A stretch of DNA of 18,423 nt. It comes from CBDULX01 sp965368175. Its GTDB lineage: Bacteria; Pseudomonadota; Gammaproteobacteria; SZUA-229. Under the pieces are notes generated by a model. It saw nothing but the letters and a program-made list of their open reading frames with translations, made no database searches and was not told the DNA's origin. Below, piece after piece: positions 1 through 8,081 of the stretch; the stretch's first letter is position 1, and each line of letters opens with the position of its first letter. The stretch is from positions 1 to 18,423 of the forward strand of contig CBDULX010000038.1 of assembly GCA_965368175.1 (NCBI GenBank), in the 5' to 3' direction. Both the position numbers and the translations under genes were made by a program.

Positions 1-952
1 ATACCAGAGTCGGTTTCAAAATGGGGGTCGGTGCAGAGGTCTGCGACGTAATGACAAAGTATTCGTCGTTGCTGAAGCTGAATTCACCGGAGTCATTGCT
101 GGCCACTACTGCGCCATCCACTACGCCGCCATAGAGGCCGTCAGCCAGATTTGTGCCGTCAGAGGTGCAACTGCCGTCGGTGCAGAGCACCAGGCCATAA
201 TGGGTGCCACGGATACCGATGGTGGCGACGGTGGTATTTACACGGTAATTCTGTTTGTTGCGATGACCAATGGCGCCGGTAATGGTGCGAAAGCCGCCTT
301 TGATGAGTTCAAACAGGCCACGCTCGGTGCCATCTTCCGAACCGTTATAACGGAATTCGGCGATGCGAAATTCGGTGTTGGGGCGCAGTGATATTAGAGC
401 GCCGTCTTTTAAACGAATCTGGGTATGGCTGTTGTTTGCGGTTTTCAGGGTGTCGCCCTTGAGTACGCTGGAATTCCGCGCCAGATTGCGAACCGAGCCC
501 CGGTTGACGGCTTTCAGTTCACCCATTTTGATAACGACCCTGCCGATGCTGTCAGCTGGGTCAGGGGTCACGGCCCTCTTGGCAACTCTGACGGGGGCAG
601 CTTTTTGTTTGGGTCGTGGCTGGGGTAAACGGATGGCTTTCGGGGTTTTGGCTACTTGAGTAGCTGAAGACTTATCGGTGGCAAATGCAGGCAGTGTGAG
701 TCTGGCGCCCACACTCAGAGCGTTGGGGTTGCCCTTGAATACCTGTGGGTTGCTGTTCACCAGTTCCCTTCGCAGGCGGGCCTGTTGTTTGCTGTCGCCT
801 GGGAATAGGTTACGGGCTATGGAGTATACGCTGTCACCGGATTTAACCAGCCAGTGACTGCCATTGATCATACCGGCCTGACTTGCCATAGGCAGGCACA
901 TACCAAGTACCAGGCCAGCAACGACGGCGGTGAAGGGTTTGAAATTGTTCAT
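1..952 (-). CDS. LysM and FecR domain periplasmic protein (C-terminus off the left edge)
   Basis: The reading frame is open from an ATG at 952 to the window edge, giving 317 residues with no stop. Residues 1-26 look like a Sec signal peptide (MNNFKPFTAV, hydrophobic core, cut after ASQA). Residues about 33-88 resemble a LysM or FimV-type domain (WLVKSGDSVYSIARNLFPGD, ending VGARLTLP), which in known families binds peptidoglycan. A basic, proline-rich linker follows (about 100-130). Residues about 138-255 form a FecR domain (GDTLKTANNSHTQIRLKDGA, then a TIGIRGTHYG motif). The start is supported by AGAGGTG (complement of 957-963) upstream. It lies 40 bases after the minus-strand barrel gene and is probably co-transcribed with it. 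No anti-sigma membrane helix is visible, so this is likely a periplasmic wall-associated protein rather than a classic FecR regulator. The family call is firm; the function is unknown. Confidence 0.85.
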   Translation of the reverse strand, partial: MNNFKPFTAVVAGLVLGMCLPMASQAGMINGSHWLVKSGDSVYSIARNLFPGDSKQQARLRRELVNSNPQVFKGNPNALSVGARLTLPAFATDKSSATQVAKTPKAIRLPQPRPKQKAAPVRVAKRAVTPDPADSIGRVVIKMGELKAVNRGSVRNLARNSSVLKGDTLKTANNSHTQIRLKDGALISLRPNTEFRIAEFRYNGSEDGTERGLFELIKGGFRTITGAIGHRNKQNYRVNTTVATIGIRGTHYGLVLCTDGSCTSDGTNLADGLYGGVVDGAVVASNDSGEFSFSNDEYFVITSQTSAPTPILKPTLV

Positions 953-992
953 GGTGCACCTCTGTAAATCTCTGTGCCTGGACTGATACCAG

Positions 993-2315
993 TTAGAACG
1001 CATAATTCAGGTTCAAACTGACTAATACTCGATTGTAATTATAAATTTCAACATTCGAGCGGTTGTCGCTGTATGCGACTTTAGTATCCAGTCTCCAGTC
1101 CTTATAGAATAGCCAAAGCAGCCGGATATCTGCTGTGACGTAGTCGTCATCTCGGGTAATTTCCGGTAAGCCCGGTATTATCTGGTTCGCTGCATAACCA
1201 CTGTTTTGCAGGCCAGCGGAAGTCAGCAGGGCGAGTTTCGGGCTGAAATTGAGACTTATGCCCATTTTAATGCCCCAGATGTCCCGTTCCACATTGGCCA
1301 GGGCATTGAGATTGGAATCATCCTCGGCTGCTTCTGAGGCAATATTCAGTGAACTGAAGAACGTGGGAGACAGGGAGCCGCTGAAGTTATGGCTATAGCT
1401 TAGGTTCAGGGTGCTAAGGGCCGAGTTGCGGTATTCCTGGTTCGGGTAGTTCATCACAGCGTATTGCAAAGTGGTGGTGAAGTTGGATGTTTGATTCAGT
1501 GCATAACGCCATTCGAAATTAAAGGCACCCAGGCTACGGTATTTGTCGCTATCGAGGTTATATTGCTGGGCAATCAGGCCGTATTTGAAGCGACTGTATT
1601 TGCGTAAATTGCTTACCCCGAACTGCAGGGTGCCGGTGGTGGAGTCGTATTGCTCCAGTTCAGAATTCACTTTGCCGTTGGCGGTAATGGCGGTGTCCAG
1701 CATCCAGCCCGGCGCGAAGGGATGGGTGATTTGCCAGGATGCGGTCAGGCCGGTGAAAGTATCGTCCTGCTCCAGACTTTCCTCATTGAGGGCTATGAGC
1801 ACCAGTTCATCGGGATTGGCGCCACCGTTGACATTGCTGTCGCTGCCCATTGAAAGTTCGATATAGCCATTGGAGGTAGTGCGGTATCGGGCTTCTTTCA
1901 GGCGTATATTGTCCAGATATGCCTGGGCGATTTGTTTGACTTTGACCGGCGGATTAATCGCCAGAACTTTTTCAAATTCCTGCCGGGATCGGGCATATTC
2001 TTCCAGTATAAAATAACCCCTGGCCAGTTCCAGTCGTACTACAGGGTCTTTAGGGTGGAACAGCAGTACACGCTCCAGCGCAAATACACCTTGCGAGGCG
2101 TGCCCGGTGTCTATGGCGGATACGCCATAAAAATAATCGAAATAGGGGTCGCCTTCCATCTGTTTGATATGCTGTATCGCATAGTCATAGGCGGCCTGGC
2201 GTTTATAGGACGCAAACAGGGATTGCAGATGTTGTAAGTTGAAAGTTTCTGCGGCATGAGTTTTAAAGGAGAGCAGAATGGCTAAAGCAACAAATAAAAT
2301 TACAGATCGTACCAT
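993..2315 (-). CDS. TPR plus outer-membrane beta-barrel protein, Slam-like architecture
   Basis: This is a 440-residue protein with a signal peptide (MVRSVILFVA, likely cut after KTHA). Residues about 25-150 are helical TPR-like repeats (for example ALERVLLFHPKDPVVRLELA and FEKVLAINPPVKVKQIAQAY). From about residue 157 (YIELSMGSDSNVNGG) to the end the sequence has alternating polar and aromatic strands and finishes with LNLNYAF, the terminal Phe typical of outer-membrane barrels. The same layout, TPRs then a C-terminal barrel, defines the surface lipoprotein assembly modifier (Slam/DUF560) family and related uncharacterised TPR-barrel proteins. It is the first gene of a minus-strand pair with the LysM-FecR gene, which suggests a joint envelope role. 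GGGAG lies four bases before the ATG. A Slam function (moving surface lipoproteins) is inferred only; no lipoprotein substrate gene is visible in the window. Confidence 0.75.
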   Translation of the reverse strand: MVRSVILFVALAILLSFKTHAAETFNLQHLQSLFASYKRQAAYDYAIQHIKQMEGDPYFDYFYGVSAIDTGHASQGVFALERVLLFHPKDPVVRLELARGYFILEEYARSRQEFEKVLAINPPVKVKQIAQAYLDNIRLKEARYRTTSNGYIELSMGSDSNVNGGANPDELVLIALNEESLEQDDTFTGLTASWQITHPFAPGWMLDTAITANGKVNSELEQYDSTTGTLQFGVSNLRKYSRFKYGLIAQQYNLDSDKYRSLGAFNFEWRYALNQTSNFTTTLQYAVMNYPNQEYRNSALSTLNLSYSHNFSGSLSPTFFSSLNIASEAAEDDSNLNALANVERDIWGIKMGISLNFSPKLALLTSAGLQNSGYAANQIIPGLPEITRDDDYVTADIRLLWLFYKDWRLDTKVAYSDNRSNVEIYNYNRVLVSLNLNYAF

Positions 2316-2341
2316 CGTGCTCCCGGAAAACAGCTTATTAG

Positions 2342-2389
2342 TCAGATAATTATAGAGTATATGTTAATGGTTTACTTGATGAAAACCAA
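2342..2389 (-). promoter_or_regulatory. Candidate FNR/Anr-dependent promoter of the minus-strand envelope operon
   Basis: Read on the minus strand, TTGGTTTTCATCAA (complement of 2376-2389) matches the FNR/Anr consensus TTGAT-N4-ATCAA at 9 of 10 fixed bases. A perfect TATAAT (complement of 2349-2354) follows after 21 bases. A start near 2342 would place the box about 41 bases upstream, the class II FNR position. The 5' leader would be about 26 bases with GGGAG before the ATG at 2315. The spacing makes this better than a chance hit, but one such box in AT-rich DNA is not proof. Confidence 0.45.
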
Positions 2390-2688
2390 AAAAAGATGAT
2401 GAATGATCACAGGTTTTTCTGGACCCGTTTTTTATATACATTGATTTTTTAATTAGATTTTCCTTGAAAATAGCTATTGCAGGTCACCAATAATAACAAT
2501 ACCTGATAATTTGTTATTGCCAGTGTTACTGGGATATGGCGAAACTGCTTCTTTAAATCTCTGGTTGTTTTGTTCTGAGCGGGAGATGCTTGATTTTCAG
2601 CAAGATCTGCAGCAAGTTTTGAACAATTTATTTATTAATAACAAAATCCCGGTAGAATCAGCTCTGAATTTTAACGGGCGGGTGATGA
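2390..2688 (+). promoter_or_regulatory. ccmA upstream region, 299 bases without a supported gene
   Basis: This is AT-rich spacer between the divergent operons. TAGAAT at 2653-2658 is a reasonable -10 hexamer about 30 bases before the ccmA start, but no good -35 stands at 16-18 bases from it. Upstream there is a perfect 8-base inverted repeat, AATAACAA (2492-2499) with TTGTTATT (2511-2518). A partly overlapping alternative pairing exists between 2476-2484 and 2501-2510. Neither hairpin has a T-tract, so they are not intrinsic terminators. A short TTG-started frame at 2511-2720 overlaps ccmA and is judged not to be a gene. Confidence 0.3.
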
Positions 2689-3342
2689 ATGTCGGAACTT
2701 CCTACAGGGCTGGAAGCTGAAAATATCAGTTGTACTCGAGGTTATAGAGACTTATTCAGCGGTCTGGGTTTCGGTCTTGAACCCGGGCAGATACTTCGGG
2801 TGGAAGGTGAAAACGGCAGTGGGAAAACCAGTTTGCTGAGAATTCTTTCAGGTCTGGCGCTGCCGGTAGAAGGTGTGGTGCGCTGGAAGGCTGAAGATAT
2901 CCGTAAACCGGATTCTGATTATTTCAAGCACATGCTGTATCTGGGACACAAACCCGGCATCAAATTTGAACTGAGCGCCATCGAGAATCTGCAGCTGGTG
3001 AAAGCCCTGTTTGGTAATCGTGATCACAATGGCATTGAAGAGGCTCTCTACCAGGTTGGGCTTTATGGCTTTGAAGACATCCCCTGTGGCTACCTCTCTG
3101 CTGGCCAGAAACGCCGGGTGGCACTGGCTCAGCTATTCCTCACCCAGGCCAGCCTGTGGGTGCTGGATGAACCCTATACTTCGCTGGATGTGGCGGCGGT
3201 GGCCTTGCTGGAATCGGTGTTTGAAAAGCATGTGCAGGCGGGTGGTATGCTGATTATTACCTCCCACCAGCAGGTGAAGATTGACGGTTGTGTAATTAAA
3301 CGACTGGTGTTGCCCGATACCCGACTGGAACAGGTGGCGTGA
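2689..3342 (+). CDS. ccmA: Haem exporter ATP-binding subunit CcmA
   Basis: CcmA is the cytoplasmic ATPase of the CcmAB complex, which with CcmC releases holo-CcmE for cytochrome c maturation. The 217-residue protein is the family's usual size and carries the ABC motifs in order: Walker A GENGSGKTS (residues 40-48), signature LSAGQ (136-140), Walker B LWVLDEP (156-162), and a switch histidine in ITSHQQ. The short domain and the YLGHKPGIK segment after the Walker A region are typical of CcmA. It is the first gene of the ccm operon, and its last four bases (ATGA) overlap ccmB. The start used is ATG 2689; the ATG at 2685 is out of frame. The preceding GGGCGGG is only a modest ribosome binding site. 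Confidence 0.96.
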   Translation: MSELPTGLEAENISCTRGYRDLFSGLGFGLEPGQILRVEGENGSGKTSLLRILSGLALPVEGVVRWKAEDIRKPDSDYFKHMLYLGHKPGIKFELSAIENLQLVKALFGNRDHNGIEEALYQVGLYGFEDIPCGYLSAGQKRRVALAQLFLTQASLWVLDEPYTSLDVAAVALLESVFEKHVQAGGMLIITSHQQVKIDGCVIKRLVLPDTRLEQVA

Positions 3343-4025
3343 TGATAGAGCCTCGTTTACGTACTGCTTTTCTGGCCCTGTTAAAACGTGATTTGTTGCT
3401 GGCTTATCGTCATCGTAATGAGTTACTGAACCCCCTGTTTTTCTTTATTTTAGTGGTAACTTTGTTCCCGCTGGGAACCACACCGGAAAAAACCTTACTA
3501 ATGACTATGGCGCCAGGAGTGATCTGGGTGGCCGCGTTGCTGGCTGCTATGCTGTCACTGGATACCCTGTTCCGGGCCGATTATGAGGATGGGACACTGG
3601 AGCAGATCTTGCTCAGCCCACATCCATTGCCGGTGATGATTCTGGCTAAAATTATCAGCCACTGGCTGGTGACGGGTTTTCCGATGATATTGCTGGCGCC
3701 ATTACTGGGTGTGTTTATGTATTTGCCCGGTGAAGGGCTGGGTGTGCTGATGTTGACTCTGGCGCTGGGAACTCCGGTACTGAGTCTGGTAGGGGCCATA
3801 GGCATGGCATTGACCGTGGGATTGCGTCGAGGAGGCATGCTGTTATCTTTATTGGTGCTTCCTTTATACATCCCGGTTCTGATATTCTCCGCCAACGCTG
3901 TGGATGCACACCTGGCCGATATGGTCATTAAAGGGCAGATGTATTTTCTGTCGGCCATGCTGGTGCTGGCGATTACCCTGGCGCCGGTGGCGACAGCGGC
4001 GGCCTTGAGGATTAGCCTGGAATGA
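3339..4025 (+). CDS. ccmB: Haem exporter permease CcmB
   Basis: CcmB is the membrane partner of CcmA in the inner membrane. The 228-residue protein begins with a cytoplasmic stretch containing LLKRDLLLAYRHRNELLNPL, a hallmark of CcmB, and then has about six hydrophobic segments (near 34-53, 58-75, 105-125, 130-158, 163-182 and 200-220). The motif FRADYEDGTLEQILLSP between segments two and three is characteristic of the family. The start overlaps the end of ccmA by four bases, indicating translational coupling. Length and layout are normal. A 52-base gap separates it from ccmC. Confidence 0.96.
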   Translation: MMIEPRLRTAFLALLKRDLLLAYRHRNELLNPLFFFILVVTLFPLGTTPEKTLLMTMAPGVIWVAALLAAMLSLDTLFRADYEDGTLEQILLSPHPLPVMILAKIISHWLVTGFPMILLAPLLGVFMYLPGEGLGVLMLTLALGTPVLSLVGAIGMALTVGLRRGGMLLSLLVLPLYIPVLIFSANAVDAHLADMVIKGQMYFLSAMLVLAITLAPVATAAALRISLE

Positions 4026-4077
4026 ACCGCGTGCTCAATGGGCGTAAATCTGTGCGATAACTAATTGAACTGGACTA

Positions 4078-4824
4078 ATGAAATTACCTGCAATTGTTCA
4101 TAAATTTTCCTCGCCACGAAATTTCTATTTCATGGCGGGACGACTGATCCCCTGGCTGGGCTGGGCCTGTCTGCTGATCATGCTGGCAGGATTGTATTAT
4201 GGCCTGGTGGAAGCGCCGCCGGATTACCAGCAGGGTGAAAGTTATCGCATTATGTTCATCCATGTGCCCAGTGCCTGGATGTCCATGTTTATTTATATGG
4301 TAATGGCTAGTGCCGGTGCCATTGGTTTGATCTGGCGTATCAAACTGGCGGATATTGTGGCCTCCGCCAGTGCGCCTATCGGCGCCGCATTTACTTTTCT
4401 GGCACTGGTGACCGGTTCGCTCTGGGGTAAACCTATGTGGGGGGCCTGGTGGGTATGGGATGCCAGGCTTACTTCAGAGCTAATCCTGCTGTTTCTATAT
4501 CTGGGTTTTATTGCCCTGCAGGCTTCGATTGAAGATCCCCGCAATGCTGCCCGGGCCGGTGCAGTACTGGCACTGGTGGGAGTGGTGAATATACCGATTA
4601 TTCATTATTCGGTGGAATGGTGGAGTACGCTGCATCAGGGGCCGACGGTGACCAAGTTCGACAAACCTTCCATTCACATTAGTATGCTGATTCCACTGTT
4701 ACTGATGGCGTTGGCTTTTAAACTGTATTATGCCACTTCGGTCCTGATGCGAGCGCGTAGTGATGTGTTGCTGAGGGAACAGAACAGCCGTTGGGTAAAG
4801 GATCTGGTGGAAAATGACGATTGA
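4078..4824 (+). CDS. ccmC: Haem-handling membrane protein CcmC
   Basis: CcmC binds haem at the periplasmic face of the inner membrane and loads it covalently onto CcmE. The 248-residue protein has six predicted membrane helices and the tryptophan-rich WWD motif WGAWWVWDARLTS at residues 121-133. The two histidines expected to be axial haem ligands are present: H62 in IHVPSAW and H186 in WWSTLHQGP. Length is typical. It overlaps the start of ccmD by 11 bases. No defects are visible. Confidence 0.97.
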   Translation: MKLPAIVHKFSSPRNFYFMAGRLIPWLGWACLLIMLAGLYYGLVEAPPDYQQGESYRIMFIHVPSAWMSMFIYMVMASAGAIGLIWRIKLADIVASASAPIGAAFTFLALVTGSLWGKPMWGAWWVWDARLTSELILLFLYLGFIALQASIEDPRNAARAGAVLALVGVVNIPIIHYSVEWWSTLHQGPTVTKFDKPSIHISMLIPLLLMALAFKLYYATSVLMRARSDVLLREQNSRWVKDLVENDD

Positions 4825-4987
4825 AGAGTTTTTCCATATGGGCGGTTATGCCGTGTATGTATGGAGTTCCTATGGCCTGGCATTTATTGTATTGCTGGTG
4901 ATATTTATCGGACCGATGATGAACCGGAAACGTATAATCAGGGATCTGCGTATGAAATATCGTCAGCAGGCCCGACAGAAGCAGTAG
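4814..4987 (+). CDS. ccmD: Haem exporter protein CcmD (57 residues)
   Basis: This small gene starts inside the end of ccmC, in another frame, and encodes MTIEEFFHMGGYAVYVWSSY followed by one hydrophobic helix (about residues 21-35) and a basic tail rich in Arg, Lys and Gln. The F-x-M-GGYAxYVWxSYG pattern is the CcmD hallmark. CcmD is a single-pass inner-membrane protein required for release of haem-loaded CcmE from the CcmABCD complex. Size, composition and place between ccmC and ccmE all agree. It is followed by a 134-base gap with no further gene. Confidence 0.93.
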   Translation: MTIEEFFHMGGYAVYVWSSYGLAFIVLLVIFIGPMMNRKRIIRDLRMKYRQQARQKQ

Positions 4988-5121
4988 AAATTGATATTGT
5001 CCAGAGACCTGGTAATAGCAATTTCTAAACTTTTATCAGGTTGGCTGGTCAGAATTCTGATGTGCATCCAGTTCACCGGCTGTGATTCGTTAACTGAAAC
5101 TTGAAACTATAGAGACTAGAT

Positions 5122-5571
5122 ATGACTCCCCGCCAGAAAAGAATGACCTTTGTTGCTGTGCTGATTGCTGGAATTGCTGTAGCGGTCACTCTGGCCCTGC
5201 AGGCCTTCAACGAAAATCTGTTATATTTCTTTAGTCCTACACAGGTAAAAGCCGGTGAAGCCCCCAAAGATCACAGTTTCCGCCTCGGTGGGCTGGTGGT
5301 GAATGGTTCGGTGGTGCGTGACCCCGACAGTCTGGAAATCAAATTCGATCTTACCGATACGGCTGAAATTATTACTGTGAAGTATGTCGGTATTCTGCCG
5401 GACCTGTTCCGTGAAGGGCAGGGCATAGTGGCCACCGGTAAAATACAGAATGGCCTTTTCATGGCGGATCAGGTACTGGCCAAACATGATGAAAATTACA
5501 TGCCGCCGGAAGTGGCCGATTCACTGAAAGAAGCTGGCATCACCACCCATAATGGGGAACCCCTCAAATGA
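5122..5571 (+). CDS. ccmE: Periplasmic haem chaperone CcmE
   Basis: CcmE carries haem covalently between CcmC and the CcmF ligase. The 149-residue protein has an N-terminal signal anchor (residues about 8-26), an OB-fold beta domain (FRLGGLVVNGSVVRD, then VKYVGILPDLFREGQGIVATG) and the diagnostic motif KHDENYMPPE at 121-130. H122 is the covalent haem-binding histidine and Y126 the axial ligand in characterised homologues. The end overlaps ccmF by four bases (ATGA). The 134-base gap upstream could hold a secondary promoter, but I see no convincing hexamer pair there. Confidence 0.97.
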   Translation: MTPRQKRMTFVAVLIAGIAVAVTLALQAFNENLLYFFSPTQVKAGEAPKDHSFRLGGLVVNGSVVRDPDSLEIKFDLTDTAEIITVKYVGILPDLFREGQGIVATGKIQNGLFMADQVLAKHDENYMPPEVADSLKEAGITTHNGEPLK

Positions 5572-7544
5572 TTGCTGAAATTGGACACTTTGCCCTGATC
5601 ATTGCGCTTTGGCTGGCGGTGATTCAGAGCTTCATACCTCTGATAGGCGCAGCCCGCCGGAACCCAACCTGGGTGGCAGTGGCACAACCGGCAGCCCTGG
5701 GGCAAATGCTGTTTGTTGCTATCAGCTTTATCTGCCTGACCTGGGCCTTTATTCAGAATGATTTCTCTGTGTCCTATGTGGCGCGACAGTCCAATACCGA
5801 ACTTCCTCTGATGTATCGAATATCGGCAGTCTGGGGTGGCCATGAGGGTTCACTGCTATTGTGGGCTTTCCTGTTATCCCTCTGGACAGCGGCGGTGAGT
5901 CTGTTCAGTCGCAGTGTGCCCCAGGTGATGCGTGCCAGGGTACTGTCGGTGATGGGACTGGTGAGTATCGGTTTTCTTTTGTTTCTGCTGCTGACCTCCA
6001 ATCCATTTGAGCGCATGTTCCCAGCGCCTCTGGAAGGTCGCAGTCTGAATCCCTTATTGCAGGATATAGGTCTGATTATTCATCCACCCATGCTCTATAT
6101 GGGTTATGTGGGCTTTTCTGTGGCTTTTGCTTTTGCTATTGCAGCCATGCTGGGTGGTCGTCTGGATGCGGCCTGGGCACGCTGGTCGCGCCCCTGGACT
6201 ACTATTGCCTGGGTATTCCTGACTGTCGGCGTCACCCTGGGAAGCTGGTGGGCTTATTATGAGCTTGGTTGGGGGGGCTGGTGGTTCTGGGATCCGGTTG
6301 AAAATGCCTCATTCATGCCCTGGCTGGTGGGTACAGCACTGATTCATTCCCTGGCCGCCACGGAAAAACGCGGCGTTTTCAAGGCCTGGACAGTTTTGCT
6401 GGCAGTATTTGCCTTCTCCCTGAGTCTGCTGGGTACTTTCCTGGTTCGCTCCGGAGTACTGACTTCAGTACATGCCTTCGCCACCGACCCGGCCCGTGGT
6501 GTGTTTATTCTGATTTTCCTGGCTCTGGTTGTTGGTGGTTCACTGCTACTGTACTCCTGGCGTGCGCCTAACATCCGTAGTAATACCCGTATCAAGATGG
6601 TATCCCGTGAAGGTGGTATCCTGGTGAACAATGTATTGCTGGTGACGGCGGCGGCATCGGTGCTACTGGGAACGCTGTACCCGCTGCTGCTGGATGCGCT
6701 GAATATGGGCAAGATTTCGGTGGGGCCTCCATACTTTAATTCCGTGTTCGTACCCCTCACTGCTCCACTGGCGATGCTGGTAGGTGTGGGTGCTCTTATG
6801 CGCTGGAAGGGTGATCATCTCAGTCGAGTGAGCCGGCCATTGATCATAGGCATAGTAATCAGTTTGGCGACTGGTGTACTGGTGCCGGTGTTATTTCTGC
6901 CGGAAGTGCTGTTTGGGGCCATCCTGGGTATTACTCTGGCGGTATGGGTGTTCTACACCAGCCTGTTGAATGTTTACACACGTATATCAGGCAAATCAGA
7001 CAAGCTTGCGGTTCTGCTGGCTATTCCCCGTGGTTACTACGGTATGATTTTTGCGCATACGGGTATTGCAGTCTTTATAGTGGGTGTCACTCTTACCAGC
7101 CTTTACAGTACTGAAAAAGATGTACGACTGTTGTCTGGAGACAGTTACAGTATTGCTGGTTATGATTTTGAGTTCGAAGGTGTCAGTGATAAAACTGGCC
7201 CGAACTACCAGGCCGCCCAGGGTGATTTCAGGGTCAGCAAAGATGGAGATTTTGTCGCCCGGTTGCATAGCCAGAAGCGTGTATATAACGCCGGTGGCAT
7301 GCCGATGACTGAAGCCGGTATCGATCCGGGTTTATGGCGTGATCTTTATGTCTCACTGGGTGAGCAACTGGACCAGAGTAAAGACGCCTGGAGTGTGAGG
7401 CTTTATCACAAGCCGTTCATTCGCTGGATCTGGCTGGGTGCATTATTTATGGCCTTCGGCGGAATTCTTGCTGCTTCCGATAGACGTTATCGAGTGAAGG
7501 CCAGAAATGAGCAAACCTCAGCGATTACAGCAGGAGCGGTTTAG
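5568..7544 (+). CDS. ccmF: Cytochrome c haem lyase subunit CcmF
   Basis: CcmF is the large integral-membrane core of the haem ligase, which joins haem from CcmE to the CXXCH thiols of apocytochromes. The 658-residue protein is normal in length and has many hydrophobic helices. Visible signatures are GHEGS at 91-95, IHPPMLYMGY near 171-180 with a conserved His, and the WWD motif GWGGWWFWDPVENASF at about 234-249, followed by a long conserved helical region and a soluble C-terminal periplasmic part (about 500-620). A final helix lies near 630-645. The gene overlaps ccmE by four bases and ccmG by one base (TAGTG), so translation is coupled throughout. Confidence 0.97.
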   Translation: MIAEIGHFALIIALWLAVIQSFIPLIGAARRNPTWVAVAQPAALGQMLFVAISFICLTWAFIQNDFSVSYVARQSNTELPLMYRISAVWGGHEGSLLLWAFLLSLWTAAVSLFSRSVPQVMRARVLSVMGLVSIGFLLFLLLTSNPFERMFPAPLEGRSLNPLLQDIGLIIHPPMLYMGYVGFSVAFAFAIAAMLGGRLDAAWARWSRPWTTIAWVFLTVGVTLGSWWAYYELGWGGWWFWDPVENASFMPWLVGTALIHSLAATEKRGVFKAWTVLLAVFAFSLSLLGTFLVRSGVLTSVHAFATDPARGVFILIFLALVVGGSLLLYSWRAPNIRSNTRIKMVSREGGILVNNVLLVTAAASVLLGTLYPLLLDALNMGKISVGPPYFNSVFVPLTAPLAMLVGVGALMRWKGDHLSRVSRPLIIGIVISLATGVLVPVLFLPEVLFGAILGITLAVWVFYTSLLNVYTRISGKSDKLAVLLAIPRGYYGMIFAHTGIAVFIVGVTLTSLYSTEKDVRLLSGDSYSIAGYDFEFEGVSDKTGPNYQAAQGDFRVSKDGDFVARLHSQKRVYNAGGMPMTEAGIDPGLWRDLYVSLGEQLDQSKDAWSVRLYHKPFIRWIWLGALFMAFGGILAASDRRYRVKARNEQTSAITAGAV

Positions 7545-8074
7545 TGTCTCGATATCTGGTTCCCATTGGTTTTTTATTGCTGATTATCCTGCTCGGTATT
7601 GGGCTTACCCTGGACCCCCGTGAAGTACCATCGCCGTTCATTGGTAAACCGGCCCCGGACTTTACCCTGCCACGACTGGAACAGCCTGAACAGACCATAT
7701 CTCCCAAAGACATGCTGGGGCAGGTCTGGCTGCTCAATGTCTGGGCCACCTGGTGTAACGCCTGTCGGGCTGAGCATGACACACTGGTATCCCTGTCACA
7801 GCTGGACATAGCGCCTATTTTGGGTTTGAACTATAAAGACCAGACCCCCATGGCCAGTCGCTGGTTACAGCAGCTGGGTAATCCCTATGTGGCCAATGCA
7901 GTGGATGCTGATGGCCGAGTCGGGATCGACTGGGGAGTATACGGTGCCCCGGAAACCTTCATCGTGGATAAGAAGGGTATTATTCGCCACAAACACATTG
8001 GGCCGGTGTATCCAGCAGTGATTGAAGAAAAAATCATTCCCATGATCAAACAATTACAGGGAGAGCAGGGGTAA
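7544..8074 (+). CDS. ccmG: Thiol-disulfide reductase CcmG (DsbE)
   Basis: CcmG is a membrane-anchored, periplasm-facing thioredoxin-fold protein that keeps apocytochrome or CcmH cysteines reduced before haem attachment. The 176-residue protein has one N-terminal anchor helix (about 5-22), the family opener GKPAPDFTLP, the active site WATWCNAC (C71 and C74), and the cis-proline region YGAPETFIVD. The dipeptide between the cysteines is Asn-Ala, with no proline; CcmG proteins vary here, so this is noted rather than odd. The start is GTG at 7544, sharing a base with the ccmF stop. The next gene is separated by 94 bases that hold part of a palindromic repeat. Confidence 0.95.
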   Translation: MSRYLVPIGFLLLIILLGIGLTLDPREVPSPFIGKPAPDFTLPRLEQPEQTISPKDMLGQVWLLNVWATWCNACRAEHDTLVSLSQLDIAPILGLNYKDQTPMASRWLQQLGNPYVANAVDADGRVGIDWGVYGAPETFIVDKKGIIRHKHIGPVYPAVIEEKIIPMIKQLQGEQG

Positions 8075-8081
8075 AAACCTT

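Noticed and set aside
2511..2720. A 69-codon frame starting with TTG just upstream of ccmA
   Set aside because: It has no ribosome binding site, overlaps the ccmA start, includes the likely ccmA promoter, and resembles no family I know.
6344..6760. A 138-codon minus-strand frame within ccmF
   Set aside because: It is opposite a conserved CcmF membrane region; the composition (Ser, Thr, Arg rich) is typical of antisense shadow frames.
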